Virus record (IMG/VR): IMGVR_UViG_3300025732_000134 | Location: 1 to 35,143 of that record | Length of the DNA: 35,143 bases | Origin: a virus | Reading direction: 5' to 3' (one strand) | Part shown: positions 29,425 through 35,143 of the stretch, in pieces | How the letters are laid out: every line of letters begins with the position of its first letter | Numbering within the stretch: position 1 is the stretch's first letter | Notes under the pieces: generated by a model | What the model saw: the letters and a program-made list of their open reading frames with translations, nothing else | What the model was told of the DNA's origin: nothing | Database searches by the model: none | Program-made: the position numbers and the translations under genes

Positions 29425-32075
29425 ACTTCTATTGCAATATTCTCCATTGTCGCACTAGTAGGTGTAGTAATGTCTATTCCATATAGTGGCATGTACTTCT
29501 GTGGATTAGCAGCCACTTCAACAATAGAAGGATAGGTTTCGTATTTGGGATTTGACTCTCGTGTTACTGCATTAAATACCATCAAACCCTTGTTGGTTTT
29601 CTTGCTAAAGACATTAAGTTTTAGCTGGTGCTTACAGATGTCAAAGAATAGAACTTCAAATCGACCACGTCCCACAAAACCAACGTTGCAACTGCGGCAA
29701 AATTCTGCGTAACTTGCATAAAGCCATTGTTGCCAGTTCTGATAGAAGTTATTAGAACCTTGCGCGTTTTTACAAGTACCTACAACAGACTTAGCCCCTG
29801 GATCATAGACAACATGTTGACTCATCCAATCCAGTACAGGATTAGAACGCAGGCTTTGTTCCTTCTCATACTTCTGGAAGAAATCGACATGTTGTGCGGT
29901 CTCCATAAGGTAGGAACGCATGTCAGCTTCTGGCATATCTAGCAGCCAGTTCACAAGCCCTGGCAGCAAAGGAGCAAACTCACCCTGCGGATTACCCTTG
30001 TTATCAAACTTAATCAGTTCTTTTTGTTCTGCTTGGCCGCCAGTAAATGGACGGTCAAATGGAATGGTAAGGCGCCGACGAGCAAGGCCAGACGTGTAAT
30101 CAGTGGACTGAATAGCTTCATTAGCAGTAATGATGACCATCCCATGGTATTGAAATGGATCTAATGCCTCTCCCTGGTATTTACGTTCAGAACGAATCCA
30201 ATCGTTACCAGTGATTGCTTTCAGTCTTGATACGGAGCCACCCCAACGATCAGCGTCTTGGAACAGCAAAAGTTTTTTACCCATGTAAGCCGCTGCTTCA
30301 AAGCGGTTTTTTTCCATGTTCTCAAAGTCCGTGGAATAGGTATTGCTCCGACCAACCAGTGCTACCGCAAGGTTTGCGTAAGTGGACTTACCAGATTTAC
30401 CTGGACCCACAATCTCCAGAAACTTCTGGATCTCGTAGTTACCAAGGAGTGTTGCACGCAGCCATGCCCTAAGCACTTGCGTACGATTCCAGGAATTGTG
30501 TTGGGTGTGTTTTAACCATTTAATAATTTGTTCACAGGTAGCCGATGGATCGTACTCATATGGCATTTGTTGCGTGATATATAAATCTCGTTTAAACGGA
30601 TGCAATTCCCTGGCGCTAACCTCAAGCAGCCCATTGGTAAACAACAGGTAGTCCATGCCGTCATACCAATCATCAAACGGTACTAACGCTTGAAGTTGCT
30701 TGTACATATCTTCCATTAGGTTGTGATTAAACCCTCTGGGTAACCAATCAGTTGCGGTAAGATCTTTTAAATTTTCCCGGATGGTGCCATACATCTCAAC
30801 TTTGGTTTGTTTTTCCCATAGCCCCCTCCTTGGGTCATAAAGAAAAAACTGGTTGTGAGGTTGGCTGAATAGCAGATTACCTGCGTAAGCAACAAGAAGT
30901 TGATCAGCAATTTCATGGGAAGGCCGGTTGTGCCCCCTGGCATCTTTAGGTTCTTTACTATCTGTTTCTTTTTTCCTGTTGCGTGTTAATGGTTTTGTCT
31001 TTAAAGGGTTTTTAGATGTTTGGAATGTTTCTGAATTTTGCTCTAATACTCTTTCCATGTGCTCTAAAGTGTCACCTTCAAGGTTGGGCAGTATTGAAGC
31101 AATTGCTTCTAAAGTTGCGTCATTAACGCTTTGTACGCGATAGTCTTGAGAAGGAACCCAACCGTTTTCTTTGGCGACATGAACGAGTGATCCGATACCA
31201 CGACCACCGCCTTTACTAAAAGAAAGCCAACGTCTATGGCATTCACCTTCTTTGTACTTATCGCTTTGCTTGGACCATTCATCCCATTGATCCAACAGCG
31301 ACTCATCCAAGCTGTGGAGCGACTGACCAACCGTGATCCAGATGTCATAATCATCCGTCGCTTCTGGAGGCATACCCCACATTGCTTCGGTTGCAACTTG
31401 GATATCACGATCCAGACCGATGACACTTTGGATAGCAAAGTTACCGCCGATCACACGTGATACTTCTTTTGCGGGTTTACCATGCTTGGCGTTTTTGGTG
31501 ATGATGTTATTAAGGATCCAGTCCGGTAGTTCAGGCAGAGAATCAGACCACTCAAAGCCTAAACCTTCAGCCGTGTAATAACCATCTGTTTCCGGATGTG
31601 TACCCATCAGCACCCCCTGGTGCTTTTTCCAAAGAATTTCAAGTTTCTCTTTATTTTCTTCTCCGTGCCAGGTGTATTTATTACGAAGAAAATGCTTGTG
31701 TTTATCGCGGTTTAGTTTGTAGAGTTTGCGTTCTCGGCCAATTTTACCACTGAAGATGGTAAGGGTGGCAGGCAGCGCGTCCTGGAGGGGAAGGCCGGAG
31801 ATTTGCTCAATGAGTGGATAGATACTAGGTCCATCAACATCAACCCAGACCAAACCATAAGGATGGTTATAGGCAGGGCCGCCAAGTACACCAATTGCTT
31901 TACAGTCACCGGTTGCAAGCTCTTCTTCAATTTCTTTGACGCTAAATGGTTTGTTCTGCCAGCCCTGGATATACGGGTCTTTATTTGCTCCTAATGGAGT
32001 TAACGGCCAGTCCAGAGGAATGTAATCGAGCCGAATTTCACCTGGCTTAAGTGACTTCTGGTTCTGGTTTGTCAT
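29421..32075 (-). CDS. PrimPol-type DNA primase fused to SF3 helicase
   Basis: The 884-residue protein has a primase-polymerase domain at about residues 10-190, with Asp79 and Asp81 in YGLVWVDVDGP as metal-binding residues. A PriCT-2-like region follows near 235-310 (DDYDIWITVGQSLHSLDESL), then a Lys/Asn-rich linker, a D5_N-like part (SQPHNQFFLYDPRRGLWEKQ, about 400), and an SF3 AAA+ helicase from about 540: Walker A GPGKSGKST near 556, Walker B LLLFQDAD, C motif MVIITANE, and arginine-rich GLARRRLTIPFD. It should both prime and unwind DNA at the phage fork. The last 150 residues include SYAEFCRSCNVGFVGRGRFE, likely a DNA-binding end. No DNA polymerase gene is in the window. Confidence 0.92.
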   Translation of the reverse strand: MTNQNQKSLKPGEIRLDYIPLDWPLTPLGANKDPYIQGWQNKPFSVKEIEEELATGDCKAIGVLGGPAYNHPYGLVWVDVDGPSIYPLIEQISGLPLQDALPATLTIFSGKIGRERKLYKLNRDKHKHFLRNKYTWHGEENKEKLEILWKKHQGVLMGTHPETDGYYTAEGLGFEWSDSLPELPDWILNNIITKNAKHGKPAKEVSRVIGGNFAIQSVIGLDRDIQVATEAMWGMPPEATDDYDIWITVGQSLHSLDESLLDQWDEWSKQSDKYKEGECHRRWLSFSKGGGRGIGSLVHVAKENGWVPSQDYRVQSVNDATLEAIASILPNLEGDTLEHMERVLEQNSETFQTSKNPLKTKPLTRNRKKETDSKEPKDARGHNRPSHEIADQLLVAYAGNLLFSQPHNQFFLYDPRRGLWEKQTKVEMYGTIRENLKDLTATDWLPRGFNHNLMEDMYKQLQALVPFDDWYDGMDYLLFTNGLLEVSARELHPFKRDLYITQQMPYEYDPSATCEQIIKWLKHTQHNSWNRTQVLRAWLRATLLGNYEIQKFLEIVGPGKSGKSTYANLAVALVGRSNTYSTDFENMEKNRFEAAAYMGKKLLLFQDADRWGGSVSRLKAITGNDWIRSERKYQGEALDPFQYHGMVIITANEAIQSTDYTSGLARRRLTIPFDRPFTGGQAEQKELIKFDNKGNPQGEFAPLLPGLVNWLLDMPEADMRSYLMETAQHVDFFQKYEKEQSLRSNPVLDWMSQHVVYDPGAKSVVGTCKNAQGSNNFYQNWQQWLYASYAEFCRSCNVGFVGRGRFEVLFFDICKHQLKLNVFSKKTNKGLMVFNAVTRESNPKYETYPSIVEVAANPQKYMPLYGIDITTPTSATMENIAIEV

Positions 32076-32260
32076 GCTTCTAAAGGGTTCTTGATTTCTA
32101 CTTTAAAGTCTCGATCAGGAAAAGAACCCTCCTTTAAAATACTGTAGGCATGAAGGTGCATAAGCGTGGGCAGACAAAAACAATCCCCGTCCATCGCACT
32201 CATCATGCGATTCATGAGGCTATTTGTCCACTCACCCACGCTGATCACGTGGATGTCCAT
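32072..32260 (-). CDS. Small hypothetical protein in the replication operon
   Basis: The 62-residue protein (MDIHVISVGEWTNSLMNRMM) overlaps the primase start as ATGA. It has CFCLPTLMHLHAYSILKEGS and a charged end (DFKVEIKNPLEA). It looks soluble with two Cys close together. The gene is supported by tight coupling to its neighbour; its function is unknown. Confidence 0.68.
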   Translation of the reverse strand: MDIHVISVGEWTNSLMNRMMSAMDGDCFCLPTLMHLHAYSILKEGSFPDRDFKVEIKNPLEA

Positions 32261-32325
32261 GGAAGGTGCTGTTGTGTGTTTTCTTATCCTACGGCTCCCA
32301 ATCCATGGAGCCCATCAAAAAATTC

Positions 32326-32517
32326 TTAAGTTAGTTGAGTCTTATTAGACTTACGTTCTTTGTATTGTTGACGCTTATCCATTGACTCAAATTCTTTCAT
32401 CATCTTGTTGTAAATCTTAACTGCGTCTTCTTTTGTGACGACAGCCCGCTCACAGGCGATTGTCCATGCCAGGCGCTTCCTGCACTCCATCTTGCCGTTC
32501 GGGTTGTATGCCGTCAT
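32326..32517 (-). CDS. Small basic hypothetical protein
   Basis: From ATG 32517 the protein has 63 residues (MTAYNPNGKMECRKRLAWTI); an upstream in-frame GTG at 32550 would add 11. It is helical and basic, with EDAVKIYNKMMKEFESMDKR. The first part overlaps the end of the upstream gene by 68 bases in another frame. No family recognised. Confidence 0.6.
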   Translation of the reverse strand: MTAYNPNGKMECRKRLAWTIACERAVVTKEDAVKIYNKMMKEFESMDKRQQYKERKSNKTQLT

Positions 32518-32767
32518 TGTACCAAGGTGCACGCAGTTCCATTGCCCCACCTAGCTTTTGGGATTCGCCGGTTTGGAGCACAGGATCAATCGGATGTTCG
32601 CTATAGAGCGGTTTGTTTTGTTCTTCCCGTTCTATTTCGGACTCAATCCGATTCTTAAGCTCTATCATATCGAGACGAGCCTTGAGCTTGGCTTCAAACC
32701 AGACACGTTTCCACCATTTGATGACGCTCTGGATAATGTCGTCAAATAAGATCCGGATCATAGACAT
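32450..32767 (-). CDS. Hypothetical amphipathic/coiled-coil protein
   Basis: The start at ATG 32767 has AGGTGG about ten bases upstream; the product has 105 residues. Residues 1-30 are amphipathic with several aromatic and basic residues (IIQSVIKWWKRVWFEAKLK), followed by a Glu/Arg-rich helix (DMIELKNRIESEIEREEQNK) and a Gly/Pro/Gln-rich tail. The first part could lie on a membrane. It overlaps the exonuclease gene by 26 bases and the next small gene by 68. No known family. Confidence 0.65.
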   Translation of the reverse strand: MSMIRILFDDIIQSVIKWWKRVWFEAKLKARLDMIELKNRIESEIEREEQNKPLYSEHPIDPVLQTGESQKLGGAMELRAPWYNDGIQPERQDGVQEAPGMDNRL

Positions 32768-33596
32768 TACAGTTGGCCACCTGGGTGTAATACTCTTCAA
32801 CAATCTTGTACCAATCTTCCCGAAGAGAATCTAAAAACCTTCGAGAAATTTTAAAAATTTGGGTACGCACAGGAGTTGATACTAGAATTGCTGCCTGCTG
32901 CACAGTCATGCCAAGGGTTTGCTCGATGGCGATGTCATATGCTGCCAACTGCTTACACGTCTTTTTGAACTTCATGTGACCGCCGAGCAGATCCCTCCAT
33001 TCCTGGGAGCCTTTCTCCAAATCTTTCGGCCATTTTCTGCTGTATGGTTTAACGCTGGTCTTTAGGTCCGCGAGCGTAAGTTTGTTATTAGCGACGGCAA
33101 TAATATCAGGGGCACCAGCCCAAGCACGACCTTCTGAGTCACAACCCCAAACGCGAGCAACGTCATCAGCACCAATAGTGAAGTTAAACTTATCCAGAAC
33201 AGGGGACTCGGCCCAAAGGACCTCCTCAAATTGATCCAGGATTGGCGGCATACCCGCCCAAAAGTCTGCATATTCATCTTTGATTTCTGGATTTTTGTTT
33301 CCCTTGAGGTATTGTTCCATGCCGTAGTGGATAGCAGTACCCCTTTCGGCAGCAGCTTCTTTAACGCCTGGGTTAGCTTTTGACCACATTTCAAGCTTCC
33401 GTTTATTTGCTTCGGAAGCTGTCTCGCCAATGATAGTAGTTACAGACGGCGCAGGCCCAGTGGGTAACGGAGTTGTATAGTGACGTTTTCCGTTAAGCGT
33501 AATTCTGGCTGCGGTCTTATTCAGCGACCGCATCATTTCTGGTTGCTTGTCCTTAGCGTGGATCCAAGGATCTGATGTATTCAGTTTAGCAACCAT
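32742..33596 (-). CDS. PD-(D/E)XK exonuclease (Cas4/RecB-like)
   Basis: The 284-residue protein has the family order: AAAERGTAIHYGMEQYLKG with the motif-I His, then WAGAPDIIAVANNKLTLADL and the following KTS, giving the PD and (D)xK core with Asp and Lys metal ligands, and QLAAYDIAIEQTLG as the QxxxY-type motif. It resembles phage exonucleases used for recombination or host DNA breakdown. It is the first gene of the minus-strand replication operon, so it is probably expressed early. No iron-sulfur Cys cluster is obvious, unlike true Cas4. Confidence 0.87.
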   Translation of the reverse strand: MVAKLNTSDPWIHAKDKQPEMMRSLNKTAARITLNGKRHYTTPLPTGPAPSVTTIIGETASEANKRKLEMWSKANPGVKEAAAERGTAIHYGMEQYLKGNKNPEIKDEYADFWAGMPPILDQFEEVLWAESPVLDKFNFTIGADDVARVWGCDSEGRAWAGAPDIIAVANNKLTLADLKTSVKPYSRKWPKDLEKGSQEWRDLLGGHMKFKKTCKQLAAYDIAIEQTLGMTVQQAAILVSTPVRTQIFKISRRFLDSLREDWYKIVEEYYTQVANCNVYDPDLI

Positions 33597-33647
33597 TGAT
33601 GGTTTTGTATATTGATGCTAACTTAACATACAAACCAACCGTGTAGC
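33597..33647. promoter_or_regulatory. Divergent control region between replication and hli operons
   Basis: An imperfect inverted repeat (GGTTTTGTAT 33601-33610 and ATACAAACC 33628-33636, one bulge) occupies this 51-base spacer. TAACATACAAA (33624-33634) is the complement of TTTGTATGTTA at 19287-19297. It is well placed as an operator for both operons. Confidence 0.6.
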
Positions 33648-33752
33648 ATGCAGTCTTTTAATTACGCAATTATCACAATCCTTGGCGCTATGCTTGTGGT
33701 TATTAGCATGGATGCTTACCTGTTCTTTATGGAAGTTGCATCTCGCCAATGA
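33648..33752 (+). CDS. 34-residue single-span membrane peptide upstream of hli
   Basis: ATG 33648 to TGA 33752 encodes 34 residues: MQSFNYAIITILGAMLVVIS, then MDAYLFFMEVASRQ. About 25 residues are hydrophobic, enough for one membrane span. Its stop overlaps the hli start (ATGA), so the two are translationally coupled. It is too short for common ORF calls. Size and make-up are like small photosystem subunits, and the beginning faintly resembles PsbT, but the C-terminus does not. A partner of the Hli protein or a thylakoid peptide is a reasonable guess. Unknown. Confidence 0.65.
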   Translation: MQSFNYAIITILGAMLVVISMDAYLFFMEVASRQ

Positions 33753-33991
33753 ACAAATTTTTTCTTGGTATACAGGGCTATTGGTCGTGTTTAGGCTGGG
33801 CTCTTCTTGCTTTATGGACCTGGGTACTGGAAATGTTACCTGATCTTCGTTTTTGGAAGTTGCATAACAACCTTGACGATCACCTTTGGTATGCCGAACG
33901 TGTCAACGGTCGTCTTGCCATGTTGGCACTGACCTTCCTTTTCATTTGGTGCACCACCCATGGGATCAAACTTAACGCGCTTTTATTTTGA
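33749..33991 (+). CDS. hli: High-light-inducible protein with an extra membrane segment
   Basis: The 80-residue protein has the chlorophyll-binding helix typical of Hli/Scp proteins: YAERVNGRLAMLALTFLF, with Glu50, Asn53, Arg55 and Met58 in the ExxNxRxAM signature. These proteins bind chlorophyll and carotenoid and protect photosystem II. Most cyanophage forms are 40-70 residues with one span. Here residues 11-30 (YWSCLGWALLALWTWVLEML) look like a second span, Trp-rich. It is second in the divergent operon, coupled to the 34-residue peptide. It should act in the thylakoid membrane during infection. Confidence 0.88.
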   Translation: MNKFFLGIQGYWSCLGWALLALWTWVLEMLPDLRFWKLHNNLDDHLWYAERVNGRLAMLALTFLFIWCTTHGIKLNALLF

Positions 33992-34121
33992 GTTTGATGA
34001 CGACTGTCGTACAGGTTGTTTTGAAGGCTTGGCTTTTGAAGATATTGAAACCATTGAGGCAGACGTTTATGAAATAGAGCTACAATCCAAGGAGATTCCG
34101 TACACTCGAGTTGATCTGTAA
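33960..34121 (+). CDS. Small acidic protein, 53 residues
   Basis: ATG 33960 to TAA 34121 encodes 53 residues: MGSNLTRFYFEFDDDCRTGC, FEGLAFEDIETIEADVYEIE, then LQSKEIPYTRVDL. Glu and Asp make up more than a quarter. It overlaps the hli end by 32 bases in another frame and ends one base before the next ATG. It fills the gap between hli and the methyltransferase, which supports it as a gene. It is shorter than common cutoffs. Function unknown. Confidence 0.65.
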   Translation: MGSNLTRFYFEFDDDCRTGCFEGLAFEDIETIEADVYEIELQSKEIPYTRVDL

Positions 34122-34122
34122 C

Positions 34123-34704
34123 ATGACACGTACCTGGGACGATTACTTTAACCCCATCAAAAACAAGCTGGGCGCACGTCAGCACACCTTTCAAAAGATC
34201 TTTAAGCATTTAGATGAGTGCCATAATCCAATCATCATTGAGACTGGTACATACCGAGAAAAAGACAACTACACGGGCGATGGTTGCTCAACCCTTCTGT
34301 TCGATAACTATATCGATATCCGTGGAGAGGGGCAGCTGATTTCAATTGACATTGATCCAGGTGCCTGTGCACTAGCAAAACAAGCAACCAAGCATGCCGA
34401 GATCATTGAGTCTGATTCCGTAGAAGCTCTTGACACCTTTACAGGTGCATGTGATCTGCTCTACCTGGACTCTTATAACATCACCGATTGGAACAATGAT
34501 TGGGCACCGGCTGCCCATCACCTCAAAGAGATATTTGCAGCTTATTCTTTGCTATCTCTTGGGACCTTGATCGTGATTGATGACAACATCAGAGCTCCTG
34601 ACGGTCGTCGCCATGGCAAGGGACGGCTTGTTTACGAACTTATGGAATCTATTGGTATTGACCCCTGCTTTGATTCATACCAAATTGGCTGGCTCTGGTA
34701 CTAG
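34123..34704 (+). CDS. Class I SAM-dependent methyltransferase-like protein
   Basis: From ATG 34123 the protein has 193 residues. It has the class I pattern: PIIIETGTYRE (motif I with acidic end), GQLISIDIDPGACALAKQA (motif II with Asp), AEIIESDSVEAL, and DLLYLDSYN (motif IV). It resembles the Methyltransf_24/cephalosporin-hydroxylase-like group found in glycan or small-molecule modification. The closing IDDNIRAPDGRRHGKGRLV keeps conserved Asp residues. The substrate is unknown; a sugar or cell-surface target is possible. It lies one base after the acidic gene's stop. Confidence 0.8.
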   Translation: MTRTWDDYFNPIKNKLGARQHTFQKIFKHLDECHNPIIIETGTYREKDNYTGDGCSTLLFDNYIDIRGEGQLISIDIDPGACALAKQATKHAEIIESDSVEALDTFTGACDLLYLDSYNITDWNNDWAPAAHHLKEIFAAYSLLSLGTLIVIDDNIRAPDGRRHGKGRLVYELMESIGIDPCFDSYQIGWLWY

Positions 34705-34746
34705 ATATCCGTACTTTCCAAGTCTTTCAACTTAGTCCATAATATA

Positions 34747-34780
34747 AACAGCTTAGAAGCTGTTATGTTTACTATAGTAA
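34747..34780 (+). other. Hairpin and palindrome in the leader of the next gene
   Basis: AACAGCTT (34747-34754) pairs with AAGCTGTT (34757-34764); the next base starts an in-frame ATG (34765). Just after it, TTACTATAGTAA (34769-34780) is a 12-base perfect palindrome. Confidence 0.6.
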
Positions 34781-34800
34781 GAGGACCCCGTAGTTCCGAA

Positions 34801-35013
34801 ATGTCTCTTTCTACTCAGGTTAAGGAGTCCATTGAGAACGCGGCTAATTGCATGCGTGATGCATTGGCGTTTGCTGCACGTACTGAGCATCCCATTACGA
34901 TTACTACCATCTCTGACATCTTGTGCCGCCTGGAATCTTTGGAGCAAGTTGATGATTTAATGCAGCAATTTGCAAAGAAAGATGACAACAAGACGAATTA
35001 TCACCGAGGCTGA
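34801..35013 (+). CDS. Small helical protein, unknown
   Basis: From ATG 34801 the product has 70 residues (MSLSTQVKESIENAANCMRD), with ALAFAARTEHPITITTISDI, LCRLESLEQVDDLMQQF and a charged end. An in-frame ATG at 34765 would add 12 residues and would touch a hairpin. It looks like a compact helical bundle; similar short proteins exist in cyanophages, by memory, without known role. It overlaps the next gene by 32 bases. Confidence 0.65.
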   Translation: MSLSTQVKESIENAANCMRDALAFAARTEHPITITTISDILCRLESLEQVDDLMQQFAKKDDNKTNYHRG

Positions 35014-35143
35014 ACGCCTTGAAAAATATTTAACAACATTACCCATACCTGAGCCAACTCCCAAAGAAATGGAGCAGGTATTATTACGTCTGTGTAAGTG
35101 GGCTAAAATATTAAAAGAACGTAAGAATAATCCTGATGGCTCA
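34982..35143 (+). CDS. Hypothetical protein, 3' end outside the window
   Basis: ATG 34982 opens a frame that runs to the window end (54 codons seen): MTTRRIITEAERLEKYLTTL, PIPEPTPKEMEQVLLRLCKW, then AKILKERKNNPDGS. It is helical and basic. It overlaps the previous gene by 32 bases, the same length as the hli/acidic-gene overlap. The family cannot be judged from this part. Confidence 0.6.
   Translation, partial: MTTRRIITEAERLEKYLTTLPIPEPTPKEMEQVLLRLCKWAKILKERKNNPDGS

Noticed and set aside
32742-33596. Cas4 of a CRISPR system
   Set aside because: The gene has the PD-(D/E)XK core, but no iron-sulfur Cys set and no cas genes or arrays nearby; a phage recombination exonuclease fits better.
33648-33752. 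Identification of the 34-residue peptide as PsbT
   Set aside because: The first residues (MQSFNYAI) faintly resemble PsbT, but the C-terminal R-x-PP-type end is missing; the similarity could come from hydrophobic composition.

Overview
The window is a contiguous piece of a cyanophage genome, most likely a short-tailed (podovirus-like) phage of a picocyanobacterium such as Synechococcus. The evidence is a set of gene families known from cyanophages: a high-light-inducible (Hli) chlorophyll-binding protein, S-adenosylmethionine decarboxylase (SpeD), an NblA-like phycobilisome-degradation adaptor, dCTP deaminase, a DUF3310 protein, a small KACENG/GYWSCKAW-type protein, a tiny basic KPKKTRQG protein, and tail fibres with the DVYRTSTGQLMIRY ending. 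I see no sheath, tape-measure or major tail tube gene. I cannot assign it to a named genus from sequence alone. No tRNA, rRNA, CRISPR array, integrase or psbA/psbD gene was seen.

Layout. From 1 to about 10.7 kb the plus strand carries the head and connector module: 3' end of the portal gene, a probable scaffold overlapping it by 521 nt, a Gly/Ala-rich protein, the major capsid protein, an abundant-looking Ala/Gly/Ser/Thr-rich structural protein, a helix-hairpin-helix protein, an M23-like protein, likely connector and internal virion proteins, a SleB-like protein and two structural proteins. From 10.7 to 15.7 kb come a divergent HTH gene, an HNH nuclease gene, a 938-residue virion-like protein, two small conserved basic genes, a T4-type lysozyme and the NblA-like gene. 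From 15.7 to 19.3 kb is a mostly minus-strand island: DUF3310, dCTP deaminase, a Dam-like protein, unknowns and a second HTH protein. From 19.3 to 25.1 kb the plus strand carries a membrane protein, two large fibre genes, small conserved genes and a second, two-domain lysin. From 25.1 to 33.6 kb the minus strand carries a small conserved gene, a virion-like protein, two HNH-type nucleases, a 300-bp inverted-duplicate non-coding region, and the replication operon (exonuclease, small unknowns, PrimPol-SF3 helicase, speD, glycosyltransferase) ending in a clear terminator. From 33.6 kb a divergent plus-strand operon carries a 34-residue membrane peptide, hli, a small acidic protein, a methyltransferase and two small genes, the last cut by the window end.

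How it works together. The minus operon copies and processes DNA; dCTP deaminase, DUF3310 and SpeD adjust nucleotide and polyamine supply; Hli, its partner peptide and the NblA-like protein would act on the host photosynthetic apparatus; the plus-strand module builds the virion; four separate peptidoglycan-acting or peptidoglycan-hydrolase-like proteins serve entry or lysis.

Most notable: a 300-bp inverted duplication flanked by a 10-bp direct repeat; perfect hairpins placed against start codons at several sites; a shared short motif in three divergent intergenic regions; several out-of-phase gene overlaps; the NblA-like gene; an Hli with an extra membrane segment coupled to a 34-residue membrane peptide; and several genes too short for a 60-codon cutoff.
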